DNA of 64,000 nt from Peribacillus psychrosaccharolyticus ATCC 23296 (lineage in GTDB: Bacteria > Bacillota > Bacilli > Bacillales > DSM-1321): positions 1 to 64,000 of the forward strand of contig NZ_AJTN02000183.1 in NCBI RefSeq assembly GCF_000305495.1, given 5' to 3'. The notes below the pieces were generated by a model. That model made no database searches. It saw only the letters and a list, made by a program, of their open reading frames with translations, and was not told the origin of the DNA. Positions 23,035 through 33,040 of this stretch are shown here, one piece after another; within the stretch, counting starts at the first letter, position 1, and each line of letters starts with the position of its first letter. Both the position numbers and the translations under genes were made by a program.

Positions 23035-24404
23035 TACTGATTACGTTTGTGAAGGCCGGTCGCATAATAAACAATAGTCAAAAATCCAAGCCAGAGCGGA
23101 CCTACAATTAAGGCAACCCGTGTGACAGGAGAAAAAGCTAGTACAACTGTTACGAACAGTAAGAATGCAAGTGCTAAGTAAGAGGTCAAGGGAAATAGCG
23201 GCATTTTGAATTGCAGCTTGTTCAATTCTTGTCTACTCATAACCTTACGCGATTTCAACTGTGTGATGAGAATCGTGCCCCATGTCCAAAGGGCTCCAAA
23301 AGTTGCAACACTAGTGACATAGCCAAACACTTTATCTGAAACGATATAATTTAAATAAACACCGAACAACAGAACGACTGCTGAGACAATGATCGCTGTA
23401 CCTGGTACACCAGACTTAGTGGTACGCTGAAATTGTTTCGGTGACTCTCCTTGCTGGGCTAAATTGAACAACATTCTAGCAGTGCTGAAGATCCCGCTGT
23501 TGCATGACGATAGTGCAGCAGTTAAAACAACGAATTGAACAATGCCAGCAGCACCTGGAATCCCTATTTTTTCAAAGGTTAAAACAAATGGACTATTTTG
23601 TCCCGTTATAGCATCCCATGGATAAATCGATAGGATAACAGTTAGAGAGAGAACGTAAAAAATCATAATACGATAAAAGACGGTATTAATTGCTCGTTTT
23701 AAGTTTTTTTCAGGATTTTTTACTTCTCCTGCAGTCACTCCAAGCATTTCAATTCCCAAATAAGCAAACATAACCATTTGGAAAGACATAATAATACCTG
23801 AAACACCATTAGGTAAGAAACCACCATGTTCAAAGAGATTAGCAAATCCAATTGCGTCTCCACCATTACCAAGACCAAAGAAGATCATACCGAAGCCTAC
23901 GATAATCATTAAGACGATGGTAATAATCTTAATTAAGGCGAACCAGTATTCTAATTCTCCATATGCTTTGACAGAAAGAAAATTAACGGTTGTCATAATA
24001 AGTAAGGCAGCAAGAGCCCAAGCCCATTGTGCTGTATCTGGAAACCAAAACTGCATATAGATACCTACAGCTGTAATCTCTGCCATACAGGTAACAATCC
24101 ATAAAAACCAATAATTCCATCCTGTGATATAACCCGCAAATGGACCTATGTAATCTCGTGCATATCGACTGAAAGAACCTGCTACGGGATTTTTTATGGC
24201 CATTTCTCCTAATGCTCTCATGACCAAATAAATGATAAATCCGCCAAGGGCATAAGAAACGATAATTCCTGGTCCAGCAAGCTTAATTGCAGAAGCGGAT
24301 CCGAGAAACAGGCCAACGCCTATGGCAGCACCGAGCGACATTAGTGTAATATGCCGTTCTTCAAGCCCCCTTTGTAGTTGAGGATCTTCTTTAGTATTCT
24401 GCAT
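23034..24404 (-). CDS. APC-family amino acid permease
   Basis: A 456-residue integral membrane protein with 12 predicted helices. The N-terminal signature LGAAIGVGLFLGSASAIKLAGPG and FAYLGIEMLGVTAGEVKNPEKNLKRAIN are those of the amino acid transporter (AAT) branch of the APC superfamily, which includes ProY-, AnsP- and YbgF-like proton symporters. The specific amino acid cannot be told from sequence. ATG 24404 follows AAAGGTGAAG. It is monocistronic, with a shared terminator. Confidence 0.9.
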   Translation of the reverse strand: MQNTKEDPQLQRGLEERHITLMSLGAAIGVGLFLGSASAIKLAGPGIIVSYALGGFIIYLVMRALGEMAIKNPVAGSFSRYARDYIGPFAGYITGWNYWFLWIVTCMAEITAVGIYMQFWFPDTAQWAWALAALLIMTTVNFLSVKAYGELEYWFALIKIITIVLMIIVGFGMIFFGLGNGGDAIGFANLFEHGGFLPNGVSGIIMSFQMVMFAYLGIEMLGVTAGEVKNPEKNLKRAINTVFYRIMIFYVLSLTVILSIYPWDAITGQNSPFVLTFEKIGIPGAAGIVQFVVLTAALSSCNSGIFSTARMLFNLAQQGESPKQFQRTTKSGVPGTAIIVSAVVLLFGVYLNYIVSDKVFGYVTSVATFGALWTWGTILITQLKSRKVMSRQELNKLQFKMPLFPLTSYLALAFLLFVTVVLAFSPVTRVALIVGPLWLGFLTIVYYATGLHKRNQ

Positions 24405-24613
24405 GTGTTCTTCACCTTTTCTTCCGTAGTATCATGGATGTAATAGAGTTATTAATACCTGGATTACATGTCTCCATTTTTTACAATATTCGAAATTAAT
24501 ATAAGTAATGATAGCCTGTAAAATATCGTTTGTAAAGCGAGCACCTTTAAGTAACTGTACTTCCATAATTATGATGGGTAATGAATGGAAGTAGGGTTAT
24601 CAAAGGGACTAAT

Positions 24614-25783
24614 CTATTTCTTGTATTCCCAGATTGCTTCAGCCCATTCGGGATGGTCTATGAAAGGATTCCGGTTATGTTGATAGCGGGAATGGATTCG
24701 TTCGTTCCGTTCTCTTTCAAATTCATCAACAGGATCGGCTTTGTTCCAAGCAAGAAGTACAGACAGTCTGCCCATAAAGGGTGCAGAACCATTCCGGACT
24801 TTGTTATTTAGTTCTAAATCTACTTCCCCGTTATCTCCTTCATAACGAACAGCCATATAAAACAGCATTCTTGCAACGTCCCCCTTTACGGAGTCCCTTG
24901 GCTCCCATGAATCATAATCGAAATAGTTATCTGGGGCTTCAGGATTCGGGGAACCACCCATATCAAAGTCAAGATTGCCTCGGGACTTATTAATCGAAAC
25001 ATCGGTTGGACGCAGGTGGTGAAGATCGGTTCCTGGTCCATTAGACGTTCCAAAATTCCCATGAGACTTGGCCCAAATATGTTCTCTGTTCCAATTAGTG
25101 TCTTCGGCACCATTCGCCCTTTTCTCAACTGATTTACCTGAATAAAATAGGATAACATGGTCTTGATTATGCGGGTCTTGATCCGTAAACTTGAGTGCCT
25201 GCCAAACTTCTGAGTAGGTCAGCATGTTATGGTCATCAATGATGTTATGAAGTGAGCTTTTTAAGTCCTTACCGGTTTTTCCAAAAGCGTCCTTATAATA
25301 GGGGGTAAGTACTGGGTCATTTTCTTGAATAGGAGGAGAAGTTATTCGTTTCTTCATAGCAGCTGCATTCGTCAAACCAGTGTGGGAAAAATAAGCAGTG
25401 AGCGTTCCCGTAACCATAATACGAGAACCTTTTAAGTTTGGATTCGATTTCAGCCCAAATTCGGCTCTGCTGTCAGGCGGAACCTGAACGTAAATCATAT
25501 TAGCTGGATTGGTTTCATTATCAGTGTCAGCCAGTGCTAATGCATAATTATTAGGATAATGATTCGTTACGACAGCAGACTCTGATACCGGTTGACCAAC
25601 AATATACCCTGTAATGGTTTGTGTAGTTTAATTTTGAGTTGTATTGGCACGTGACACGGAATAAGGTTCGTTCAGATTCGTGCTTTCTATTGGTGTTTCT
25701 TCGTCAGCTGAAAACCCGTAATAAGATGTAATACCACCTATTACGACGGCTAATGCTATAAGAATACCCTTGAAGTATGACAA
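24614..25783 (-). pseudogene. Secreted endonuclease I (Bsn type) with in-frame stop
   Basis: Reading from TTG 25783 (GGAAGGG upstream) gives a signal peptide (MSYFKGILIALAVVIGGITS), a linker, then an in-frame TAA at 25628-25630 (codon 52). Translation of the same frame continues with no frame change into an OB-like domain (ITGYIVGQPVSES... GSRIMVTGTLTAYF) and an endonuclease I domain with NREHIWAKSHG and DLHHLRPTD. The intact gene would be 389 codons. From the next ATG (25498) a 294-residue protein lacking signal peptide and half the OB domain is possible, including the whole nuclease domain. Probably inactivated for secretion, unless the TAA is a sequence error. Confidence 0.85.
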
Positions 25784-25825
25784 GTTAACCCTTCCTTTTT
25801 CTGAAAACAGATAAGTAAATGTGTG

Positions 25826-26158
25826 TTACTCTTTTTTTGTAAGCAGGCCTTGCGTAAATCCTAACAAGATTGAACCAATAAGTGCACCCCAAAATGAGGA
25901 TATGACAAACCCATCAATAAAGGAAGCCGTTATATAGAAGGTAAGTGCGTTAATCACAAAGGAAAACAATCCAAATGTTAAAATCGTGATGGGCAAAGAA
26001 ATAAGATGGAGCAAGGGTTTTACGAGTAAATTCACAATGCTAAGTATGAAAACAGCAAGTAAAGCAGTTCCATATGAGGCAATAGATATCGAGTCAAGCA
26101 GCCAATCAATGATGAGAAGAATGAAACCGCTTATTAAAAAGCGAAAAATAATGTTCAT
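25826..26158 (-). CDS. YvlD-type four-helix membrane protein (phage-holin-family IV)
   Basis: A 110-residue protein of four hydrophobic helices with SIVNLLVKPLLHLISLPITILTFGLFSFVINAL, the signature of the YvlD/'phage holin family' (Pfam PF04020). Despite the name these are ordinary chromosomal membrane proteins linked to envelope stress and not phage genes. ATG 26158 follows AGGAAAG. It precedes the broken nuclease by 42 bases on the same strand. Confidence 0.88.
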   Translation of the reverse strand: MNIIFRFLISGFILLIIDWLLDSISIASYGTALLAVFILSIVNLLVKPLLHLISLPITILTFGLFSFVINALTFYITASFIDGFVISSFWGALIGSILLGFTQGLLTKKE

Positions 26159-26300
26159 GATCTTTCCTCCAATCTACTCTATTGTTATTTCTAAAGTATC
26201 ACAACTGAATTTATTTCGAAACCATTCTCCTATAGGCATTCCCTTTATATAGAAAAAGAGAATGATATAATGGTTCTAGGATGACAAGGGGGTTTAGATC

Positions 26301-27197
26301 ATGCTTGTGCCACCGATAACAGATGAGCGAACGTTCTCTAAGGTAATGGGCGAACTATTAGATGTTGCCAACCTCGTAATAGGTGAGAAGCCTTTTCTAA
26401 TCAGTTATATTAATGAACGTACGTTTCAATCACTGAAGGTAATGAATCATGATGTATTCACAGAAGGAATGATGGTACCTATTGAAAAAACGTATTGCCA
26501 TCAGGTTTATAAAAATAAGAAACCAACCGTAGTATCTGATATAGAGAATGCTGTCCAAGACGACAGAAGGGAAAAGGTGAAAAGGCTTAATCTATGTTCA
26601 TATGCAGGAGTGCCTATCCTTTTAGGTGATGGCACTGTATTTGGGACATTCTGTGTGTTTGATGAACAACCTAATATGTTTGACGATAAAACGATTAGTA
26701 TCTTAGAGAAACTTGCTTCTTTTCTAGCATATGCGATTGATTTGCAAATCATAAATGCGAAAGATCCCATGACAGGCTTATACAATAGAAGATTCTGGGA
26801 TAAAGTATACGATGATCTTCCTAAGCAGGATGGGGATCATTCGATTGCCATCATGGATTTAGATTCCTTAAAACAGATTAATGATCAATTAGGTCATGAG
26901 ACAGGTGATCAGTTAATTAGAACCTTCAGTAGTATTATTCATGAAACAATCCCTTGGGATGCGTATGGTTTTCGAATAGGTGGAGATGAATTCAGTATTG
27001 TTTTTTATAATAAAAATACGGATCAATCAAAACCGTTTATCGATGAAATTATGAAAAAATGTCATCATGCAGACATTAAGCTTTCAGCAGGCATGACAGA
27101 TACCAAAAAAACTCCTTATGAAAAATTAGTTACTAGGGCAGATCAATTATTATATGAGTCAAAAAGCAAAGGAAAGAACCAACTAAGTGAAGGGTAA
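26301..27197 (+). CDS. GAF-GGDEF diguanylate cyclase
   Basis: A 298-residue soluble protein. A GAF domain covers about residues 15-150 (EKTYCHQVYKNKKPTVVSD, GVPILLGDGTVFGTFCVFD). The GGDEF domain covers about 152-295, starting DPMTGLYNRRFW and with an intact RIGGDEFSIVF active site, so it should make cyclic di-GMP. No RxxD inhibitory site precedes GGDEF. It should turn an intracellular signal into c-di-GMP, affecting motility or biofilm. ATG 26301 has AAGGGGG upstream; TATAAT lies about 30 bases before that. Confidence 0.92.
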   Translation: MLVPPITDERTFSKVMGELLDVANLVIGEKPFLISYINERTFQSLKVMNHDVFTEGMMVPIEKTYCHQVYKNKKPTVVSDIENAVQDDRREKVKRLNLCSYAGVPILLGDGTVFGTFCVFDEQPNMFDDKTISILEKLASFLAYAIDLQIINAKDPMTGLYNRRFWDKVYDDLPKQDGDHSIAIMDLDSLKQINDQLGHETGDQLIRTFSSIIHETIPWDAYGFRIGGDEFSIVFYNKNTDQSKPFIDEIMKKCHHADIKLSAGMTDTKKTPYEKLVTRADQLLYESKSKGKNQLSEG

Positions 27198-27247
27198 ATC
27201 CCCCATCAATAGGCTGATGAGGGAAGGTTGTTGTTAATAGAACGCGT

Positions 27248-27550
27248 TTATACAGACACGTAATCTAATTCAATTCGAAAGGCTTTAATTTCTTCACTCT
27301 CAATAAAGTCTGCTAACACAATCTTTTCGATGGGGGTAGGTTCAGGAAGCGTCTTTTCTTCGTCAGCGGCCATATCCAAAGAAATAGCTAGAAAATCCTC
27401 AGCTGCTTCTTTGGCATCATCCCGATTGTCTCCCATCGTGATTGCTGGTAGTCCAGCTGCTTGTAAATCGGGAAAAAAGACATGAACTGTATAGTCTTCT
27501 TCTTTATTTGGTCTTGCTTCATAATAGTAAACTGCTGCGTATGTAGTCAT
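27248..27550 (-). CDS. Orphan HicB-like antitoxin-fold protein
   Basis: A 100-residue protein whose first 60 residues match the HicB RNase-H-like fold (YTVHVFFPDLQAAGLPAITMGDNRDDAKEAAEDFLAISLDM). The HicA toxin normally lies next to hicB; none is present on either strand nearby. The C-terminal part has no helix-turn-helix or ribbon-helix-helix DNA-binding motif that I can see. It is probably a free-standing UPF0150-type protein of unknown role. The ATG at 27550 follows AGGAGGAAAA. Confidence 0.8.
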   Translation of the reverse strand: MTTYAAVYYYEARPNKEEDYTVHVFFPDLQAAGLPAITMGDNRDDAKEAAEDFLAISLDMAADEEKTLPEPTPIEKIVLADFIESEEIKAFRIELDYVSV

Positions 27551-27728
27551 TGTTTTTCCTCCTGAATGGTTAACATCTTTCTATATTGTAGCAAAAGTTT
27601 CCCTAAATAACATAGATGGACCCCATCATTTAAGGTTTGTGTGAACTTAGTGAACCGCGGGGTGCTTGCACTTAATCCATCAACTATGATAACATTTACC
27701 TTTACCCATACAGAGGAAGTGAACTAAA

Positions 27729-28115
27729 ATGATAAAAATTGACATCCCAGCATCAGATATAACGATTACTCAGCGAACACAAGTCATTGAAGGTGACGAA
27801 GCAGTCATTCCATCAATTTTTGGTTTCATTGATTTCCATTTAATTCCAAGGGATAAGGGCGGCATTATCATGTTTTATAATGATGAAGATGAGCTTCTTT
27901 TCGTTGGTAAAGCAAGAAAACTAAGACAACGCGTTAAGAAACACTTTGAGGATAATGTATCACCAATCAAACTTCACCGAAAAGACGTGACTAAGATTGA
28001 AATCCTTGTGGTTGAAGATCCGATGGAACGTGAAATTTACGAAACCTATATTATCAATATGCGTAGAGCAAAGTACAATGTTGATAAAGTGTTTTATAAT
28101 CTTAATAAAGAGTAA
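27729..28115 (+). CDS. Small GIY-YIG nuclease-domain protein
   Basis: A 128-residue protein with the GIY-YIG fold pattern GGIIMFYNDEDELLFVGKARKLRQRVKKHF (about 40-69) and a Glu in MEREIYETYIIN that matches the metal-binding Glu. The first motif is GII-(x10)-FVG in place of GIY-YIG, so activity is uncertain. Similar short proteins occur widely in Bacillus with no known role. ATG 27729 follows GAGGAAGTG. A terminator follows. Confidence 0.82.
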   Translation: MIKIDIPASDITITQRTQVIEGDEAVIPSIFGFIDFHLIPRDKGGIIMFYNDEDELLFVGKARKLRQRVKKHFEDNVSPIKLHRKDVTKIEILVVEDPMEREIYETYIINMRRAKYNVDKVFYNLNKE

Positions 28116-28131
28116 TCTCACATCGAAGAAA

Positions 28132-28166
28132 GAGCTGACTGCATCTGCATTCAGCTTATTTTTTTG
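28132..28166 (+). terminator. Rho-independent terminator
   Basis: AGCTGA (28133-28138) pairs with TCAGCT (28151-28156), with a T-rich run to 28165. Confidence 0.75.
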
Positions 28167-28269
28167 TGAAAATCAAGTATGTTATCTTAGCTGCTATCGA
28201 ATACTATATTTGATATTCTTTTTGAATATCGTTCCAGCGTATCCGATTCTAACAATGAGGTGATATGGA

Positions 28270-28422
28270 ATGAGCTACCGTGAACAGTTAGATCCACATT
28301 CGCAGCAGTTTCACCATAATTGGACAAGACCTAAGCGTTCTAAATCTCAAGTGAATGGGCACACCCAAGAATCACAGCAAACCATGATCCTTAGAAGTAA
28401 TGCTAAGGCTCATAGATGGTAA
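28270..28422 (+). CDS. ypzG: YpzG-family small protein
   Basis: A 50-residue, basic, His/Gln-rich protein: MSYREQLDPHSQQFHHNWTR at the start, then PKRSKSQVNGHTQ, ending LRSNAKAHRW. This pattern is the YpzG family, found in spore-forming Bacillaceae; the function is unknown. GAGGTGAT lies 8 bases before the ATG. It sits alone between two terminators. Confidence 0.87.
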   Translation: MSYREQLDPHSQQFHHNWTRPKRSKSQVNGHTQESQQTMILRSNAKAHRW

Positions 28423-28467
28423 AGGATGCTGCTGGAAGGAAAGAGGAGGCTCCCTAGGAGTCTTCTC

Positions 28468-28506
28468 GGCTGTCGAGTAACTCCTCGACAGCCTTTCTGA
28501 TTTTTA
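28468..28506 (+). terminator. Rho-independent terminator
   Basis: Ten-bp stem GGCTGTCGAG/CTCGACAGCC (28468-28477 with 28484-28493), then TTTCTGATTTTT. Confidence 0.85.
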
Positions 28507-28716
28507 CAGATGCCATTGATTAAACGACTCTTTGGTTTGAAATAAGCGTGGAATGCAAGCACCGCTCCCATTGATAACGAACTAGGGGAGAACTTATCTG
28601 GGTATAGGGTAATTTTCAGTAAGATATTTTTAGAAAATAGTACAAAAGTTTTCCAAATTGTAAGCTTATCTATTGAAAATTCTTTTTAAGAGGTATAGAC
28701 TTATTGCTTGTAGCAA

Positions 28717-28789
28717 GGGACATTAGCTTAGTTGGTAGAGCAGTTGACTCTTAATCATCAGGTCGCAGGTTCGACTCCTGCATGTCCCA
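28717..28789 (+). tRNA. tRNA-Lys (anticodon CTT)
   Basis: A complete cloverleaf: acceptor arms GGGACAT/ATGTCCC, D-arm GCTTAGTTGGTAGAGC, anticodon loop CTCTTAA (CTT), T-arm GCAGG-TTCGACT-CCTGC, discriminator A. One T-T mismatch lies in the anticodon stem (positions 28-42). The 3' CCA is not encoded (TCA follows). CTT reads AAG lysine codons. It stands alone, outside any tRNA cluster. Confidence 0.93.
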
Positions 28790-28802
28790 TCATATGAATG
28801 TA

Positions 28803-28836
28803 GACGAGATTCCAATTAGGGATCTCGTTTCTTTTA
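28803..28836 (+). terminator. Terminator after the tRNA
   Basis: ACGAGAT (28804-28810) pairs with ATCTCGT (28822-28828), followed by TTCTTTT. Confidence 0.75.
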
Positions 28837-29009
28837 GTAGTGGCAGGTATGACTTGACTCTTGCAATATTTGCTTGTGTTGGTATGATGATGAGGTACAC
28901 TTTAAAGAAGTTCAAAGATTCCTTCACGTTCGTATGATTTATTAAAAAGTGGGTACCGTGTGTTTGGCAGTTATTTTTTTATTAATCTGCTTTTAAGTCG
29001 TATGAAATT

Positions 29010-29035
29010 GTTTGAATAATGGAAAGATAAGGTAT
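29010..29035 (+). promoter_or_regulatory. Weak SigB-like promoter before the DUF1292 gene
   Basis: GTTTGA, 14 bases, AGGTAT: one mismatch in the -10. The overlapping TATTAT (29034-29039) could instead be a SigA -10. Confidence 0.25.
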
Positions 29036-29064
29036 TATATTAACTAAAAAGAGGAGAATGAGAT

Positions 29065-29328
29065 ATGGAAAGAATTGAAATAGGCGATATCTTTACATTA
29101 ATTGATGAAAATGATGTAGAACAAGAAATTGAGGCACTTGGAAAGTTAGATGTTGAAGGCGTTGAGTACATCGCTGCAGGAATCGTTGATGATATTGAAC
29201 GTGAAACTGAGGAAGACATTGATATTTTCTTTTTCAAAGTAGAAGAAGATGGTCAGTTAACAGATATTGAAACAGATGAGGAATTTGAAAAAGTTTCTGC
29301 TGCATTCGAAAAGAGTGTTATGGGCTAA
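29065..29328 (+). CDS. DUF1292-family acidic protein
   Basis: An 87-residue, very acidic protein matching the DUF1292 (YrzB-like) family: an opening IEIGDIFTLIDENDVEQEIEALGKLDVEGVEYIAAG, a repeated acidic segment, and DIDIFFFKVEEDGQL. Family function is unknown; it is common in Firmicutes. ATG 29065 follows AAGAGGAGAATG. It precedes ppiB by about 100 bases without an obvious terminator. Confidence 0.88.
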   Translation: MERIEIGDIFTLIDENDVEQEIEALGKLDVEGVEYIAAGIVDDIERETEEDIDIFFFKVEEDGQLTDIETDEEFEKVSAAFEKSVMG

Positions 29329-29434
29329 TCCCTTTTTATCAGGGGGAAAGAAGATAGAGAAATACGAAAGAATAGCACTTTCTGCCCTTTCTATCTATAA
29401 TAGAGTTTACTGATTAAAAAGGAGATGTTTTTTA

Positions 29435-29875
29435 ATGGCGAAAAAAGGATACATACAAATGGAGAATGGTGAGAAGATTGAGTTTGATCTATTCCCGAAT
29501 GAAGCACCAAACACGGTAGCTAACTTTGAAAATTTAGCTAACACAGGCTTCTATAACGGTGTTGTCTTTCACCGGATTATCCCTGGCTTTGTAAGCCAAG
29601 GTGGAGACCCAACAGGTACAGGTGCAGGTGGAAGCGGTACTACAATTAAATGTGAAACAGCAGGAAATCCGCATAAACATCTTGCGGGAAGCCTTTCTAT
29701 GGCTCATGCGGGTAAAGATACAGGCTCAAGTCAATTCTTTATCGTTCACGAACCGCAGCCGCATCTTAATGGTGTTCATACTGTCTTCGGTCAGGTTACT
29801 TCTGGTCTTGAAACAGCTAAAAACATGAAACAAGGCGACAAAATGGAAAAAGTCGTTGTTTTTGACGCTGAATAA
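29435..29875 (+). CDS. ppiB: Cyclophilin-type peptidyl-prolyl cis-trans isomerase
   Basis: A 146-residue cytoplasmic cyclophilin. The catalytic Arg is in [26 protein letters not shown], followed by [21 protein letters not shown], both hallmark segments. No signal peptide. It speeds up proline isomerisation during protein folding. ATG 29435 has AAAAGGAGATG upstream and a terminator follows at once. Confidence 0.96.
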   Translation: MAKKGYIQMENGEKIEFDLFPNEAPNTVANFENLANTGFYNGVVFHRIIPGFVSQGGDPTGTGAGGSGTTIKCETAGNPHKHLAGSLSMAHAGKDTGSSQFFIVHEPQPHLNGVHTVFGQVTSGLETAKNMKQGDKMEKVVVFDAE

Positions 29876-29883
29876 TGAAACGT

Positions 29884-29913
29884 GAGAGAGCAGAGATGCT
29901 CTCTCTTTTTTAT
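29884..29913 (+). terminator. Rho-independent terminator after ppiB
   Basis: GAGAGAGCA (29884-29892) pairs with TGCTCTCTC (29897-29905), followed by a T run. Confidence 0.92.
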
Positions 29914-29919
29914 TATTCA

Positions 29920-29950
29920 AACAAAAATGGAACCCTTGAAGGGCTCCACT
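29920..29950 (-). terminator. Terminator of the SET-domain gene
   Basis: On the minus strand GGAGCCCTT pairs with AAGGGTTCC with one G-T pair, followed by ATTTTTGTTT. Confidence 0.7.
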
Positions 29951-29955
29951 GCATA

Positions 29956-30339
29956 CTATTCTTTGTCTTTATTAAACCAAAGCGGTTCATTGTCATCCAC
30001 TTCGCCGTTATAGTTAATCGTTATCTCTTCACCAGCTTTAATATCTGTGTATGCTCTGAAATCAAAAGTATGATTATCAAAATTAATGTCATACGTGGCA
30101 TTAGGTGTGTATGAGTGATTAAACAGCATACCATATCCTAAAAGGATCGCTGTATGGTTTATACCATATTCGAATGCATAATCTGCAAGCAGTGTTTTTT
30201 CGATGTGTTCATGTTCAGCATTTGGATAAGCAATAACGGGTGCCTCGTGCAGGATTTCACCTTTTTTTATATCACGTTGTGCAAAAACCCCTCTATTAAA
30301 TTCTCCGTCGCTAAGTGTAGAAGTTTTAATTTCAATCAT
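29956..30339 (-). CDS. Stand-alone SET-domain protein
   Basis: A 127-residue protein that is only a SET domain: RGVFAQRDIKKGEILHEAPVIAY (first motif), GYGMLFNHSYTPNATYDI (the NHS cofactor motif) and IKAGEEITINYNGE (the catalytic Tyr motif). SET domains are protein-lysine methyltransferases; the bacterial target here is unknown. ATG 30339 is chosen for TAGGTGAC 4 bases upstream; GTG 30348 is less likely. Confidence 0.88.
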   Translation of the reverse strand: MIEIKTSTLSDGEFNRGVFAQRDIKKGEILHEAPVIAYPNAEHEHIEKTLLADYAFEYGINHTAILLGYGMLFNHSYTPNATYDINFDNHTFDFRAYTDIKAGEEITINYNGEVDDNEPLWFNKDKE

Positions 30340-30511
30340 AATAGTCACCTACGCATTCTTTTACTTTATTGATCGTTCCCTTTAATTGTCGCAGTTGACA
30401 ACAATGAAAGCAACTTTTTTCAGTATTCGTTCAAAAAACGCTCTTTAAAATAACAATATATGTAAGTTATTGCATAGGCAGAAGTATAGACACTAGCGTT
30501 ATAAACCGTAA

Positions 30512-30539
30512 TTTACCAGAATTCCTTTGACTGTATAAA
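30512..30539 (+). promoter_or_regulatory. Possible SigA promoter of the CoA-transferase gene
   Basis: TTTACC (30512-30517), 16 bases, TATAAA (30534-30539). The cre-like site begins six bases later. Confidence 0.4.
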
Positions 30540-30544
30540 CAAAA

Positions 30545-30558
30545 TGAAGGCGTTTACA
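30545..30558 (+). promoter_or_regulatory. Candidate CcpA (cre) site
   Basis: TGAAGGCGTTTACA has one mismatch to TGWNANCGNTNWCA and covers the predicted start of transcription, the position of a repressing cre. Confidence 0.5.
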
Positions 30559-30656
30559 AGTAAATAAAGGGTTTCTCTGAAAAATAGAGTATTAATAAAG
30601 GAAGCGGGGCTTTTACCCTAAAAAGCCTATATGCAGTTAAGAAGGAAAAGGATGGT

Positions 30657-31757
30657 GTGCAGCAGTTGATCTTATTATCAAATTTAAAAGTACTTGATTT
30701 TTCAACCCTTTTACCCGGTCCCTTTGCAACTTTAATGCTGGCTGATTTAGGAGCAGATGTTCTGAGAGTGGAAAGACCAACAGACGGGGGAACCCAATCT
30801 ATGGATCAATACCTTAACCGCTCAAAGAGATCAATCACTCTTGACTTGAAACAAGAGGCGTCGATAGAGGCAGTTAAAAATATTGTGAAAGAATATGATA
30901 TTGTGCTTGAACAATTCCGTCCAGGTGTAATGGAACGTTTAGGCTTGGGGTACGAAGAATTAAAAAAAGTGAATCCTCAGCTGATTTACTGCTCACTGAC
31001 GGGATTTGGCCAGACAGGTCCATACAAATATCGTCCAGGACATGATATTAATTATTTATCTATTGCAGGTTTATCAAGTTATTCTGGGACAAAAGAAGAT
31101 GGACCTGCCAAAAATGGAACACAAATTGCCGATCTTGCTGGTGGTTCACTGCACGCGGTCATTGGGATTTTATCTGCAGTCATTTACCGAGAACGTACTG
31201 GAGAAGGACAATCGATTGATATTAGTATGACCGATTGTAGTTTCTCATTAAATGCACTTTCAGCCCCTCTGAATTTACAAAAAGGTTTGGAGCTTAAACC
31301 AGAAGAATTGCTATTAAACGGCGGGTCCTTTTATGATTATTATCAAACAAAAGATGGGCGTTATTTCTCTGTCGGAAGTCTAGAACCTCCATTCCGTAAG
31401 GCTTTATGTAAGGCCATCGGCAGGGAAGATTTAGCCGGGATTAGTATGCAAAATGATGATGAAAGCAGTCGAGCATTTAAACAAGCGGTAAAGGAGGCAT
31501 TTTTGGATAAAACCTTTGCGGAATGGCAAGAAATATTTGCTGAATATGAGGCCTGTGTAGAGCCAGTGCTGACATTTACTGAAGCAGTTGAACATCCACA
31601 ACTTAAGGAACGCGGTATGATTGTGGATGTTCCCGATGGAAACGGAAACACCCAAAGGCAGATTGCTTGTCCAATTAAAACCTCTGTTTTTAAACCGGAA
31701 TACAAACATGTTGGTCCCAAAGCAGGAACTAGTAATCAAGAAATATTTACTAACTAA
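30657..31757 (+). CDS. CaiB/BaiF-family CoA transferase
   Basis: A 366-residue family III CoA transferase or acyl-CoA racemase. The N-terminal signature KVLDFSTLLPGPFATLMLADLGADVLRVERP is typical; the catalytic Asp is likely in the following NGTQIADLAGGSLHA segment (about 157). Relatives include alpha-methylacyl-CoA racemase, formyl-CoA and succinyl-CoA transferases, so the substrate is open. GTG 30657 has AAGGAAAAGGATG before it. The cre-like site suggests repression by glucose. It is convergent with ldh. Confidence 0.9.
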   Translation: MQQLILLSNLKVLDFSTLLPGPFATLMLADLGADVLRVERPTDGGTQSMDQYLNRSKRSITLDLKQEASIEAVKNIVKEYDIVLEQFRPGVMERLGLGYEELKKVNPQLIYCSLTGFGQTGPYKYRPGHDINYLSIAGLSSYSGTKEDGPAKNGTQIADLAGGSLHAVIGILSAVIYRERTGEGQSIDISMTDCSFSLNALSAPLNLQKGLELKPEELLLNGGSFYDYYQTKDGRYFSVGSLEPPFRKALCKAIGREDLAGISMQNDDESSRAFKQAVKEAFLDKTFAEWQEIFAEYEACVEPVLTFTEAVEHPQLKERGMIVDVPDGNGNTQRQIACPIKTSVFKPEYKHVGPKAGTSNQEIFTN

Positions 31758-31762
31758 TGTAA

Positions 31763-31806
31763 AAAAGGAGAAAAAACACCTAGGTATTTTTTTCTCCTTA
31801 TTTTTC
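31763..31806. terminator. Bidirectional terminator
   Basis: AAGGAGAAAAAA pairs with TTTTTTCTCCTT across a CACCTAGGTA loop, with T-rich sequence on both outer sides. Confidence 0.85.
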
Positions 31807-31809
31807 TTT

Positions 31810-32817
<1,008 letters not shown>

Positions 32818-32997
32818 TCTTTAATATGTCTTTATTTTGCACCTTATGACACAAAAAAGCAATATAAAGAAAAGAAAGAAAATCCAATTTTTGTCTACAA
32901 TTTGTCTAAGTTGTGAAGAACAAAATCACCTAACTCTTAAGCACCTTTAAAAAAACATGTAAATCTCTGTTATTATTATCAAAAAATTCAATATTAT

Positions 32998-33040
32998 CCC
33001 TTATACTAGGGTGTAATACCTGCTTGGATAAGGGTTTTTA
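32998..33040 (+). terminator. Isolated hairpin with T run, possible terminator or leader
   Basis: CCCTTAT (32998-33004) pairs with ATAAGGG (33028-33034), inner AGG with CCT, then TTTTTA. No gene ends here. The rest of the 32818-33230 stretch holds nothing else I can identify apart from the leader of the YjcZ gene. Confidence 0.35.

Noticed and set aside
24405-24613. Leader of the amino-acid permease as a T-box or other riboswitch
   Set aside because: No T-box sequence, specifier loop or antiterminator/terminator pair is visible.
25826-26158. Holin-family name as a sign of prophage
   Set aside because: The protein is the chromosomal YvlD type and no other phage gene is present.
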